DNA of 64,000 nucleotides from Aminobacter carboxidus (GCF_014863355.1 NZ_JACZEP010000003.1:124001-188000); one strand, 5' to 3'. Shown: positions 44,850 to 53,509, counted from the first letter of the stretch. Numbers and translations: made by a program. Notes: generated by a model from the sequence alone, not told the origin.

Positions 44850-46111
44850 TGGAACCGAACCCCATCGCAAAAAGTCCCGGCCTCGGTTCGGAGCGCCTGC
44901 TGGATTACGTCAGGGCGCATCGCGACGACCAGGTGCGGATGCTGGCGGAACTCGTCAAGGTGCCGTCTGACAATCCGCCCGGGGACTGTGCGACGCATGC
45001 CGATCGCGCTGCCCAGCTCTATGAAGCCTTGGGCTTCACGGTCGAGCGGCACAAGGTGCCCGACGCGCTGGTCGCGAGCGTCGGCATGATCAGTGCCACC
45101 AACCTGATCGTCCGGCACAGCTTTGGTCCCGGCCCGACCATCGCGCTCAACGCGCATGGCGACGTCGTGGCACCTGGCGAGGGCTGGACGGTCGATCCCT
45201 ATGGCGCCGAGGTCAAGGATGGCTGGATGTATGGCCGAGGCGTCGCGACCTCGAAATCTGACTTCGTCACCTACGCCTATGCGCTGTTGGCGCTGCGCTC
45301 GCTGGGCGAGAAGCTGTCGGGCACGATCGAAATTCACTTGACCTACGACGAGGAGGTTGGTGGCGACATCGGGCCGCTCTACCTTCTGCAGCAAGGGCTG
45401 ACCAAGCCGGATTACGCGATCTGCGCCGGCCTCTCCTACGGTGTGGTCACTGCCCATAATGGCTGCCTGCATCTCGACATCGATGTCCGCGGCAAGTCTG
45501 CCCACGCGGCACGGCCTGAAACCGGCATCGATGCGCTCGAGGCTGCAACCCACATCCTGAGCCGGCTCTATTCGATGCGCTCAGGCTTTGCTGAGCAACG
45601 CTCTTCGGTCGAAGGCATCACCACGCCGTCGCTGGTCGTCGGGCTGATCTCTGGCGGCATCAACACCAATGTGGTCCCCGACAAGATCGCGATGCGCGTC
45701 GACCGCCGCATGATCCCGGAAGAGGACGGCCCGGCGGTGGCGCGCGACCTGATCGCCTTCATTGAGGCCACCGCGCGGGAGATGCCGGGCGTCGAATGCC
45801 ATGTCCGCCAACTCATGCTGGCAAACCCGCTGAAGCCGCTCGAGGGACAGGAGCGCCTGGCTGGCGCCTTGCAGCGGCATGCTTCGGAACTCGTCGGCGA
45901 GACCGTGCCGACGCATGGCGTGCCCCTCTACACAGACGCGCGGCACTACAGCAACGCCGGCATTCCGACCGTGCTGTACGGCGCCGGCCCGCGGACGATG
46001 CTCGAGGCCAATGCGCACCGCGCTGATGAGAAGCTCAGGATCGATGACCTTGTCCTGGCGACCAATGTCGTGACGCTGGCCCTCTATGACATGCTCACCG
46101 GAAACGCCTGA
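44849..46111 (+). CDS. M20-family metallohydrolase (ArgE/DapE-like) with a changed metal site
   Basis: A 420-residue peptidase-M20 family protein. Conserved parts: 'LNAHGDVVAPGEGW' (H103, D105), 'YDEEVGGD' (E168-E169), 'TDARHYSNAGIPTVLYGAGP' and 'EANAHRADEKL'. The Asp that bridges both metals in the usual GRGxxDxKG motif is replaced by Thr134 in 'GRGVATSKSD', so it may bind one metal or use the shifted Asp. Encoded as the last gene of the ureide operon by a 1-bp overlap, it probably handles a later ureide or N-carbamoyl intermediate. The exact substrate is unknown. Confidence 0.78.
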   Translation: MEPNPIAKSPGLGSERLLDYVRAHRDDQVRMLAELVKVPSDNPPGDCATHADRAAQLYEALGFTVERHKVPDALVASVGMISATNLIVRHSFGPGPTIALNAHGDVVAPGEGWTVDPYGAEVKDGWMYGRGVATSKSDFVTYAYALLALRSLGEKLSGTIEIHLTYDEEVGGDIGPLYLLQQGLTKPDYAICAGLSYGVVTAHNGCLHLDIDVRGKSAHAARPETGIDALEAATHILSRLYSMRSGFAEQRSSVEGITTPSLVVGLISGGINTNVVPDKIAMRVDRRMIPEEDGPAVARDLIAFIEATAREMPGVECHVRQLMLANPLKPLEGQERLAGALQRHASELVGETVPTHGVPLYTDARHYSNAGIPTVLYGAGPRTMLEANAHRADEKLRIDDLVLATNVVTLALYDMLTGNA

Positions 46112-46389
46112 CGGTTGATGGCGCAAGCCGCCTGAATATGGCTGATGGAGGCGGTCCGCCGATCGCCTTCTTGCCGGCTATGGCAGGGAACGTACGGCCC
46201 CAACTCATGGACACTCTCGGCCTGCGTAGTCGGGCCGCAGAGCCCGCGTTGCCTTTCCCGAGCGGTCAGGATATCTCTGTGGGATTGGAAACAGTGGCGT
46301 TTCCCAAATCTCCCAAAACAGACTCCGCCCGGCTCGCGCCGATGACTGGGTATATTGTATCGACCGGCTCAATAGGTGGCTTATATCGC

Positions 46390-47544
46390 ATGGCGAATGG
46401 TGACTGGCGGATTGGCGTCCTGTTTTCCAACAGCGGAGTGACCGCGGCAGCAGAAACGGCCGAAGCGAACGCGACGCGCCTTGCGATCGAAGAAATCAAC
46501 GCGGCGGGCGGCGTTCACGGGCGAGGGATAAACGCCGTCTTCTACGATCCCGGATGTTCGGCCAAGAAATACCAGGAGCTTGCTGTTCGCCTGCTTGCCG
46601 AGGACGGGATCAAAGTCATTTTCGGCTGCTACATGTCGTCGGCGCGAAAAGCCGTCCTGCCGGAGATCGAAGCCTATCGCGGCATGCTGTTCTACCCGAC
46701 CTTCTATGAAGGGTTCGAATACTCCACCCGCTGCTTCTATACCGGTTCGTCGTCGAACCAGAATGCGGTCCAGCTGGCGCGCTACCTGATCGACAATTAT
46801 GGCACCCGGTTCCTGCTGGTCGGTTCGAACTACGTCTTTCCTTACGAGTACAATCGAGTCGTCATGGATCTGGTGACCAGAGCCAAGGGCACCATTCTCG
46901 ACGAGATCTATGTGCCCGTCGAAGCGGTGCCCAAAGATTTCAACCGTGTCATCAAGCAGATCGGCAAGCTGAAGCCGGATATCGTGGTCTCAACTGTGGT
47001 CGGCACCGGCGCTGTCATGCTTTACGAAGCCTACAAGCAGGCCGGCTTCGACGTCGCCACGATGCCCATAGCCAGCCTGACGACGACCGAAGCCGAAGTC
47101 GCCGAGATGGCGCCTGATATCGCGGCGGGGCACCTGACCTCGGCGTCGTTCTTCGAAACGCTTGATACACCGCAGGCACGGCGGTTCGTTTCAGCCTACA
47201 AGCGGCGTTTCGGCGCCGATGCGCCTGTCACGGCAGGTGCAGAGGCTGCCTATTTTCAGGTCCATCTTTACGCCAAGGCACTGGAACTGGCCGGCACGGA
47301 CGAGCCGGAAGCGCTGGCCAAGCATCTCGCCGGGCTGGAATTCGACGCGCCGCAAGGGCGGGTACGCATTGACCCCGACAACCACCACACCGAGCTGTGG
47401 TCACGCATCGGGCGGGTCAACGCGGAAGGCAAATTTGACGTCATCTGGCAGTCCGAGACGCGGATCAGGCCGGATCCTTATTTCGTCACGGCCTCATTCG
47501 ATGATTGGATGAGCAAACCCCATCAGCTGAAACGCAAGGCGTAG
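46390..47544 (+). CDS. amiC: AmiC-type amide sensor, copy 2
   Basis: A 384-residue AmiC homologue (P. aeruginosa AmiC has 385). It lacks a signal peptide and keeps 'GVLFSNSGVTA', 'VIFGCYMSSARKAVLPEIE', 'YPTFYEGFEYSTRCFYTGSSSNQNAVQLARYL' and a long conserved C-terminus ending in 'RIRPDPYFVTASFDDWMS'. ATG 46390 matches the family N-terminus, leaving a 278-bp upstream gap; in-frame codons from 46138 show no similarity. It is closer to P. aeruginosa AmiC than copy 1 is, by eye. It should control AmiR copy 2 and so the importer-urease region. Confidence 0.88.
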   Translation: MANGDWRIGVLFSNSGVTAAAETAEANATRLAIEEINAAGGVHGRGINAVFYDPGCSAKKYQELAVRLLAEDGIKVIFGCYMSSARKAVLPEIEAYRGMLFYPTFYEGFEYSTRCFYTGSSSNQNAVQLARYLIDNYGTRFLLVGSNYVFPYEYNRVVMDLVTRAKGTILDEIYVPVEAVPKDFNRVIKQIGKLKPDIVVSTVVGTGAVMLYEAYKQAGFDVATMPIASLTTTEAEVAEMAPDIAAGHLTSASFFETLDTPQARRFVSAYKRRFGADAPVTAGAEAAYFQVHLYAKALELAGTDEPEALAKHLAGLEFDAPQGRVRIDPDNHHTELWSRIGRVNAEGKFDVIWQSETRIRPDPYFVTASFDDWMSKPHQLKRKA

Positions 47545-47557
47545 CGGATCGTTTTCG

Positions 47558-48166
47558 GTGCCAACCAGGATACTCCAGGACCTGAAAGGCTTGCGCGTCC
47601 AAGTCATCCATCCGCCCGATCAGGCGGGGCTGGCGCTGGTCGAGCATCTCAGGCGCATCGGCTGCAGCTGCGAGACAACCTGGCCGTTGCCAGATGCGAT
47701 AAATCCTTCGGCGGTGGTCGTGCTGGTTTCGATCGAGCAGGAAAACCGCGACAAGATTCTCAGCCTGTTCCGGCCGGTGCAGCCGTCCGATCCGGCCCTG
47801 GTGGCGGTGGTGACCTACGAGGATCCGAGCACGTTGCAGGTGGTGCTGGAATGCGGGGCACTTGCGGTCATCGAGCGCCCGATCCGCCCGTTTGGCCTGC
47901 TGACCAATCTGACCATCGCGCGCGCCCTCTGGCTCGAGCGGCAGAATGCCAGCAAGCGTATCCGCAAGCTGGAGAGAAAGCTGGCCGGCAACAACCGCAT
48001 CCTGCGTGCGAAGAGCATTCTGATGGAAACGCAAGGGCTTAGCGAGCAGGACGCGTATGAGAACATTCGCCGGCAAGCGATGGCCAAACGCGTTCCGATG
48101 GACGATCTGGCGAGCGCGATCATTAACGCGCATGAGCTCTTGACGTTCAAGGATATGCGTGACTAG
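47558..48166 (+). CDS. amiR: AmiR-type ANTAR antiterminator, copy 2
   Basis: A 202-residue antiterminator, about the length of P. aeruginosa AmiR (196). Pseudo-receiver domain at about 10-120 ('LRVQVIHPPDQAGLALVEHLRRIGCSCETTWPLP' resembles AmiR), coiled coil ('NASKRIRKLERKLAGNNRILRAK'), ANTAR domain ending 'DAYENIRRQAMAKRVPMDDLASAIINAHELL'. It starts with GTG at 47558, 13 bp after amiC copy 2. Its RNA target is the leader at 48185-48250. Confidence 0.88.
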   Translation: MPTRILQDLKGLRVQVIHPPDQAGLALVEHLRRIGCSCETTWPLPDAINPSAVVVLVSIEQENRDKILSLFRPVQPSDPALVAVVTYEDPSTLQVVLECGALAVIERPIRPFGLLTNLTIARALWLERQNASKRIRKLERKLAGNNRILRAKSILMETQGLSEQDAYENIRRQAMAKRVPMDDLASAIINAHELLTFKDMRD

Positions 48167-48184
48167 TATGAAACATAATTGACG

Positions 48185-48250
48185 CCGGGTGAAGCTCGGA
48201 TGTCGATACGGTGTGAGACAATGTGGTCCGCACCGAGTGGCTATGTAGCC
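48185..48250 (+). promoter_or_regulatory. Predicted ANTAR-controlled leader, module 2
   Basis: Three hairpins: CCGGG/CTCGG (48185-48199); CGGTG-TGA-GAC / GTC-CG-CACCG with the six-base loop AATGTG (48209-48235), which has A at position 1 and G at position 4 as in the ANTAR RNA consensus; and GGC/GCC with six-base loop TATGTA (48239-48250), G at position 4. The last hairpin uses GCC 48248-48250, which is also part of the terminator stem, so binding there would block terminator formation. This is the standard geometry of ANTAR switches. Confidence 0.7.
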
Positions 48251-48290
48251 CGCAGACTCCTCATCGGAGTTGGCGGGCTTTTTTGTTTTT
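48247..48290 (+). terminator. Intrinsic terminator in the leader of module 2
   Basis: AGCCCGC (48247-48253) pairs with GCGGGCT (48273-48279) and, inside a small internal loop, ACTCC (48256-48260) pairs with GGAGT (48266-48270), followed by TTTTTTGTTTTT. It stands 80 bp behind amiR and nearly 380 bp before the next gene. Confidence 0.85.
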
Positions 48291-48668
48291 CGGCTTCCGA
48301 CAAGGCCGTTGGCAGCTGTTGGTTCGATTTGCAGCACTTCTTGACGCTCGTTGGTCAGCGCATGCGAACGCGTGCGCGACATCGCCTTTGCTCGGCGGCG
48401 GCTCACCTCGTTTCGGTCGGGCCTGTCGTCTCCTGCCTGGGAGGTTATTGCGATTGTAGAAGAATACATCGGTAAGATATCTGATAATTGGCAACTTTTT
48501 GACTGTGCACAGGTAATGCGAATAACAACTTTGCGCAAATTTTGTATATAAGAAAAATATACTGAAAAGATATTGCATATTATAATTTTCTAATACAGCC
48601 TGGACGTGGTCGCGAATGGGGCGGCTTCACAAAAAATCAAACGCACAACGATGCGAACAGGAGGACCA
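48291..48668. other. Long untranslated region, AT-rich in its second half
   Basis: Between the leader terminator and the binding-protein gene. The first half is ordinary GC-rich sequence without a supported gene. From about 48470 to 48600 it is strongly AT-rich (ATATAAG, AAAATATAC, TATTATAATTTTC), unlike the rest of the window. It could hold a second, AmiR-independent promoter; a TTGCGC/TATATA pair near 48531-48550 is a weak candidate. AGGAGGA stands just before the next ATG. Confidence 0.4.
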
Positions 48669-49916
48669 ATGAAGAACCATGATAGACGTACCTTTTTGAA
48701 GGCGTCGGGTCTCGCGGCCGTCGGGCTGGCGGCACCAGCGATCCTGCGTCTCGGCGACAAGGCCTGGGCAGCTGACGAGATCCCCGTCGGCATCATGTAT
48801 TCGCTGACCGGGACCACGGCGATCGTCGAGAAATCGATGAACCAGTGCGCCCAGATGGCAATTGATGAAATCAACGCCAAGGGTGGTGTCCTTGGCCGCA
48901 AGCTGCGCGCGATCATCGAGGATCCGGCGTCCGAACCGCGCATCTACAGTGAAAAGGCACGCAAGCTGACGATCGAGGACCAGGTTCCCGTGATCTTCGG
49001 TTGCTATACAACCGCCAGCCGCAAGGCGGTCTTGCCGGTCGTTGAGCGGCGCAAGGGCCTGCTCGTTTGGCCGACCTGGTACGAAGGCGAAGAGTGCTCC
49101 AAGAACGTGCTCTATGCCGGCTCGGCGGTGCCCAACCAGCAGTTGGAAAATTCGTTGCCATGGCTGCAGAAGAGCCTGGGCAAGAACAAGGTGTTCATCG
49201 TCGGTTCCGATTACGCCTTTCCGCGTGGCATGGCCAAGACGTCGAAAACGATCTGCGAAAAGATCGGCATGCAGGTGGTCGGCGACGAATACCTGCCGCT
49301 CGGCCACACCGAGTGGGCGTCGATGGTCTCCAAGATCGGCTCCAGCGGTGCCGACGTGATTTTCTCCAACGTGGTGGGTGACTCGATCGTCGCCTTCTAT
49401 CGGGAGCTGCGCAACCAGGGCTACGACTTCGACAAGCTGCCCTTGTGCGCCTCGACGACGACAGAGGTCGAGATCAAGGCGATGGGGCCGGAGTATGCGC
49501 TCGGCAGCTACGTCTCGCTGCCCTATTTCCAAACGGTCGACACACCTCAAAACAAGGTGTTCGTCGAGGCGTTCAAGGCTTATGCCGGCGCCGATGCCGT
49601 GACCCACGCCGCAATGGAGGCTGTCTACATCGGCGTCAACATGTGGGCGATGGCAGCAGAAAAGGCCGGCGACCTCGCACCCGAGGCGATCATCGCCAGC
49701 GCAGGTGGGCTGTCATTCGATGCGCCGCAGGGCAAGGTCACGATCGACCCCGACAACCTGCACAGCTACCTGACGCCGCGCATCGGCAAGACCCGCGCCG
49801 ATGGTCTGCTCGACATCGTCGACCAGTATGCCGAGCCGCTGGTGCCGCTGCCTTACTCCAGCGTCGGCGAGACGGCCGACAAGCGGGTCTGCACGACAAG
49901 CGGGGCAACGCTCTAG
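48669..49916 (+). CDS. urtA: UrtA/FmdD-type urea/amide ABC transporter binding protein, module 2
   Basis: A 415-residue binding protein with a canonical twin-arginine signal ('DRRTFLKASGLAAVGLAAP'), cleaved after about residue 35 ('KAWAAD'). Segments shared with AmiC and UrtA include 'VIFGCYTTASRKAVLPVVERR', 'WPTWYEGEECSKNVLYAGSAVPNQQ' and 'CASTTTEVEIKAMGPEYALGSY'. ATG 48669 has AGGAGGA just upstream and puts the RR motif at residue 6. With a full urease operon behind it, urea is the most likely ligand; short-chain amides are possible too. Confidence 0.87.
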   Translation: MKNHDRRTFLKASGLAAVGLAAPAILRLGDKAWAADEIPVGIMYSLTGTTAIVEKSMNQCAQMAIDEINAKGGVLGRKLRAIIEDPASEPRIYSEKARKLTIEDQVPVIFGCYTTASRKAVLPVVERRKGLLVWPTWYEGEECSKNVLYAGSAVPNQQLENSLPWLQKSLGKNKVFIVGSDYAFPRGMAKTSKTICEKIGMQVVGDEYLPLGHTEWASMVSKIGSSGADVIFSNVVGDSIVAFYRELRNQGYDFDKLPLCASTTTEVEIKAMGPEYALGSYVSLPYFQTVDTPQNKVFVEAFKAYAGADAVTHAAMEAVYIGVNMWAMAAEKAGDLAPEAIIASAGGLSFDAPQGKVTIDPDNLHSYLTPRIGKTRADGLLDIVDQYAEPLVPLPYSSVGETADKRVCTTSGATL

Positions 49917-49932
49917 TCCCGAAGTGCCAGCT

Positions 49933-49961
49933 GTGCCGGCGTGGATTTTTCGCGCCGGCAC
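49933..49961 (+). promoter_or_regulatory. Intercistronic stem-loop after the binding-protein gene
   Basis: GTGCCGGCG (49933-49941) and CGCCGGCAC (49953-49961) form a perfect 9-bp stem with an 11-nt loop that contains five T. No T-run follows. It mirrors the hairpin pair at the same place in module 1. Confidence 0.6.
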
Positions 49962-49991
49962 GAGCCCCCGACCAATGCGGATGGAAGCGGT

Positions 49992-50882
49992 ATGGAAACT
50001 TTTGTCATCGGACTGAGCATCGCATCGATACTGTTCATGGTCGCCCTCGGCTTGGCGATCATCTACGGCACCATGAGCGTCATCAATCTCGCCCATGGCG
50101 AGATGGTGATGATCGGCGCCTACACCACTGTTTTGGCGACCAAGCATCTCGGCTTCAACATCTATCTCTGCCTGCCGCTGGCCTTCGTGGTGACGGCGAC
50201 ATTCGGACTGATCATCGAGCGCACCGTCGTGCGCAGGCTTTACGGCCGACTGCTCGACACGTTGCTGGCGACATGGGGCATCGCGCTCATCCTGCAGCAG
50301 CTGATCCGCATTCACTTCGGGCTCGGGCTGTTTGGTATCGAGATCGAAGGGCTTGGTTCCGACCTCCAGAACGTGCCGGTTCCCGCCGAACTGCAGCAGG
50401 CCATTCGCCTCTTCGGTGCCAACATCCCGGTCTACCGAGCTTTCGTATTCGCCGCCGCGCTGGCATTGGGCGCCGTAACCTGGCTTTTGATGTTCAGGAC
50501 GCGTTTCGGCAGCCAGTTGCGCGCCGTTTCGGTTGCCCGCAACACCGCCGCCGCCTGCGGCATCAATGACAAGCGCGTCAACATGCTGGCCTTCGCCTAT
50601 GGCTCCGGCCTCGCCGGCATTGCCGGCGTCCTGGTGTCGGGGTTCAAGACCGTGTCGCCCGACATGGGCACGCCCTATGTCGTCGACGCCTTCCTCGTCG
50701 TCGTTGCCGGTGGTGTCGGCCATCTGCTTGGCACCTTCGCCTCGGCAGGCATTCTCGGCGAGGTACAGAGCTTCGTCGCCACCTGGGCAAACGACGTCTA
50801 CGGACGGACGGTCCTGTTTGCCGTCGTGATCTTCATTCTCCTGTTCAAGCCTCAGGGCCTCTTCGTCACCAAGAGCCGCTGA
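49992..50882 (+). CDS. urtB: UrtB-type urea ABC transporter permease, module 2
   Basis: A 296-residue permease, about eight membrane segments. 'ALGLAIIYGTMSVINLAHGEMVMIGAYTT' is the UrtB/LivH start, and 'SVARNTAAACGINDKRVNMLAFAYGSGLAGIAG' the ATPase loop; both are closer to UrtB than to LivH. ATG 49992 has GGAAGCGG upstream. Its downstream gap to urtC is 13 bp. Confidence 0.9.
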   Translation: METFVIGLSIASILFMVALGLAIIYGTMSVINLAHGEMVMIGAYTTVLATKHLGFNIYLCLPLAFVVTATFGLIIERTVVRRLYGRLLDTLLATWGIALILQQLIRIHFGLGLFGIEIEGLGSDLQNVPVPAELQQAIRLFGANIPVYRAFVFAAALALGAVTWLLMFRTRFGSQLRAVSVARNTAAACGINDKRVNMLAFAYGSGLAGIAGVLVSGFKTVSPDMGTPYVVDAFLVVVAGGVGHLLGTFASAGILGEVQSFVATWANDVYGRTVLFAVVIFILLFKPQGLFVTKSR

Positions 50883-50895
50883 GCTTGGCTGCAAC

Positions 50896-52023
50896 ATGGA
50901 CGAGCGCATGACTTACCGCACCGCTTCCATCATCGCCTACGTCGTCTTCTTTGCCGTTGTGCTTGCGCTTCCGCTTGTGCTCAACAGCTTCTGGACCAAC
51001 CGCGTCGCGATCTACCTCGTCTATTCGATCTGCGCGATCGGCATCAGCATGTCGTGGGGCTATGCCGGCATACTCAGCCTCGGCCAGGGCCTGTTCTTCG
51101 GCATGGGCGCCTACATGCTGGCGATGTCGCTGACCCTCGCCGTACCGGAAAACAATCCGGTACCGCAGCTCATGCTGCTCAACATGGAGCCCAATGCGGT
51201 TCGCGACTTGTGCTGTGTCACGACAGGCTCGTTCTTGTGGATTCCGTTCCGGTCGATCGCGGTCGGCATGATCGCGGGGATCGTCGTGCCGTGCATCCTG
51301 GCCGCCGGTATCGGCTACGTGATGTTCAAGCGGCGCACGACAGGCGTCTATGTCAGCATCATTACGCTGGCCTTCGCGCTCATCGGGCAAATGCTCATCG
51401 TCAACAACCAGCCGCTGACCGGCGGCTTCAACGGTCTGGCCGATCTGGCACTGCTGGAGATCGCCGGCTTCGAGTTCGACCCCTACGGCCCGAGCGCCTA
51501 TTACGCCGTCGCCTTCACGTTGATCGCGGTAATCCTGCTCGCCCGCTACATGCTGACAGGACGCATCGGCCAGGTGCTCAAGGCCATTCGGGAGGACGAG
51601 GCGCGGGCTCGCTACCTCGGCTACGATGTTGAGAACTACAAGCTTTTCATCTTCTGCGTCTCGGCCGGCGTGGCGGGCCTGGCGGGGATGTTGTTCACGC
51701 TTACCTCGGAATTCGCCACGCCGTCGCTGATGGCGACGTCACTCAGCATTTCGATGGTGATCTGGGCTGCGACCGGTGGCCGGGCGTCACTGCTTGGAGC
51801 GTGTATCGGTGCCTTGATCGTCAATTTCGTCGGTTCGCTTGCCAGCGAAAGCGCAACCTTCCAGCCGGTGTGGCCGATCATCCTCGGCCTGCTCTTCGTC
51901 TTCGTGGTGCTGTTCATGCCGAACGGAATCGCCGGGATTTTCAAGGCCTTCATCGAACGCTCCGGCAATGCCGGCAAGGCCGAGGGCTTCGCCGAGACCA
52001 AACTGTCCGCAAGGGAGGTGTAA
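50896..52023 (+). CDS. urtC: UrtC-type urea ABC transporter permease, module 2
   Basis: A 375-residue permease, longer than LivM by a periplasmic insert at about residues 80-125 ('NNPVPQLMLLNMEPNAVRDLC' region), which is a mark of UrtC. Further landmarks are 'SMSWGYAGILSLGQGLFFGMGAYMLAM' and 'AIREDEARARYLGYDVENYKLFIFCVSAGVAGLAG'. The module 1 counterpart lacks this insert, so the two importers differ in ligand access. Confidence 0.9.
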   Translation: MDERMTYRTASIIAYVVFFAVVLALPLVLNSFWTNRVAIYLVYSICAIGISMSWGYAGILSLGQGLFFGMGAYMLAMSLTLAVPENNPVPQLMLLNMEPNAVRDLCCVTTGSFLWIPFRSIAVGMIAGIVVPCILAAGIGYVMFKRRTTGVYVSIITLAFALIGQMLIVNNQPLTGGFNGLADLALLEIAGFEFDPYGPSAYYAVAFTLIAVILLARYMLTGRIGQVLKAIREDEARARYLGYDVENYKLFIFCVSAGVAGLAGMLFTLTSEFATPSLMATSLSISMVIWAATGGRASLLGACIGALIVNFVGSLASESATFQPVWPIILGLLFVFVVLFMPNGIAGIFKAFIERSGNAGKAEGFAETKLSAREV

Positions 52024-52026
52024 TCG

Positions 52027-52821
52027 ATGAATGCCGTTCATAGGGCATCTCAAGTCGCGACCGTGTCGGCCGCGCCCATCTTGCGAACACAGAAGCTGAC
52101 GGTTCGCTTCGACGAGTTTCCCGCCGTGCGCGAAGTCGACCTGTCGATCGCCGACGGCGAGCTCAGGGTGATCATCGGCGCTAACGGCGCCGGCAAATCG
52201 ACCTTGCTGGACCTGCTGTGCGGCAAGACCCTGCCTTCCGAGGGCGAGATCTGGCTGCGCGATCGCAACATCACCGGGATCGGCGAGGCTGCAATCGCCC
52301 GCAGCGGCGTCGGGCGCAAGTTCCAGACCCCGACGGTCTTCAAGGACATGACGGTGCTGGAAAACCTGCAAGTGGCGAGCAACCGTCGCGTCCGCGTCTT
52401 CCAGAACCTGTTCGACCGGGTGAAACCAGGTCCGAGCGACAAGGAGATCGCCGTCGCCGAACGGACCGGCTTGCTCGGCTCGATGAAGCGCCGGGCATCG
52501 GAACTCTCGCATGGCCAGCTGCAATGGCTCGAACTGGCGATGGTGCTCAGCCAGGACCCCAAGATCATCCTGCTCGACGAGCCGGCCGCCGGCATGACGG
52601 CGGCCGAAACCGACAAGACGGCCGAACTCCTGCTCGATCTCGCCGGTGGCCATACGGTGCTGGTGATCGAACACGACATGGCGTTCGTTCGCCGCATCTG
52701 CCGGACGATCACGGTGATGCACCAAGGGGCCGTTCTCGCCGAGGGAACCGCGGAGGAGATCGAACACAACCCCGCAGTAATCGAGGCATATCTTGGATCG
52801 GCGACGCTCAGCCATGCTTAA
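52027..52821 (+). CDS. urtD: UrtD-type urea ABC transporter ATPase, module 2
   Basis: A 264-residue ATPase with Walker A 'GANGAGKSTLLDLLCG', signature-like 'LSHGQLQWLELAMVL' and Walker B 'IILLDEPAAGMTAAE', the AAGMT signature of UrtD. 'VGRKFQTPTVFKDMTVLENL' is typical as well. The stop overlaps urtE by 8 bp. Confidence 0.92.
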   Translation: MNAVHRASQVATVSAAPILRTQKLTVRFDEFPAVREVDLSIADGELRVIIGANGAGKSTLLDLLCGKTLPSEGEIWLRDRNITGIGEAAIARSGVGRKFQTPTVFKDMTVLENLQVASNRRVRVFQNLFDRVKPGPSDKEIAVAERTGLLGSMKRRASELSHGQLQWLELAMVLSQDPKIILLDEPAAGMTAAETDKTAELLLDLAGGHTVLVIEHDMAFVRRICRTITVMHQGAVLAEGTAEEIEHNPAVIEAYLGSATLSHA

Positions 52822-53509
52822 GTTCAAAGACCTCAATGTGTTCTACGGAACCAGCCACATCATCCACGATCTCAACCTTGAAATCCGCAAGGGCGAGGTC
52901 TTCTGCATCATGGGCCGCAACGGCGTGGGCAAGACGACGCTGCTGCGCAGCCTGCTCGGCATCAGCGTGCAGACCAAGGGCGCCATCGAGTTTGAAGGCA
53001 CCGACATCAGTCGCGATCTCACCTATCAGCGGGCGCGGCGCGGCATCGGCTACGTTCCGCAGGGGCGTGAGATCGTGCCCGGGCTCAGCGTGCTCGACAA
53101 CATCCTGCTCGGCTGCAACGCGCGCGCCGATGGCCAGTCGTCGGTGCCGCCACTGGTGTGGACGCTGTTTCCGTTCCTGAAGGATCATCTCAACCGGCGC
53201 GGCACCAACCTGTCGGGCGGTCAGCAGCAGCAGCTGGCAATTGCGCGTGCGCTCGCGACAGACCCGAGCGTCCTGGTTCTTGACGAACCGACCGAGGGCA
53301 TCCAGCCCAACATTGTCGAGCACATCGAAGAGGCGATCATGTCGCTCAACCGGGATTATGGTTTGACCATCATTCTCGTCGAGCAGAAGATACGCTTTGC
53401 GCGCACCGCTGCGCATCGGTTTGCAATCCTTGAAAAAGGTCAGATCGCAGCGGCCGGTCAAACCGCCGATCTCAGCAATGAACTGATCCACAAGCACATG
53501 AGCTTGTAG
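52814..53509 (+). CDS. urtE: UrtE-type urea ABC transporter ATPase, module 2
   Basis: A 231-residue ATPase with Walker A 'GRNGVGKTTLLRSLLG', signature 'LSGGQQQQLAIARAL' and Walker B 'VLVLDEPTEGIQPNIVEHI', a motif of UrtE. ATG 52814 is within the urtD end; the 7 in-frame codons before it are not conserved. The urease operon starts 73 bp downstream and is probably read from the same transcript. Confidence 0.92.
   Translation: MLKFKDLNVFYGTSHIIHDLNLEIRKGEVFCIMGRNGVGKTTLLRSLLGISVQTKGAIEFEGTDISRDLTYQRARRGIGYVPQGREIVPGLSVLDNILLGCNARADGQSSVPPLVWTLFPFLKDHLNRRGTNLSGGQQQQLAIARALATDPSVLVLDEPTEGIQPNIVEHIEEAIMSLNRDYGLTIILVEQKIRFARTAAHRFAILEKGQIAAAGQTADLSNELIHKHMSL

Noticed and set aside
46138-46389. An 84-codon N-terminal extension of AmiC copy 2
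   Set aside because: The AmiC family starts near 'GVLFS'; the extension has no similarity and would give an unusual cytoplasmic protein.
48485-48510. TTGGCAACTTTTTGAC as a sigma-54 promoter
   Set aside because: The -12 GC dinucleotide at the required distance from the -24 GG is missing.
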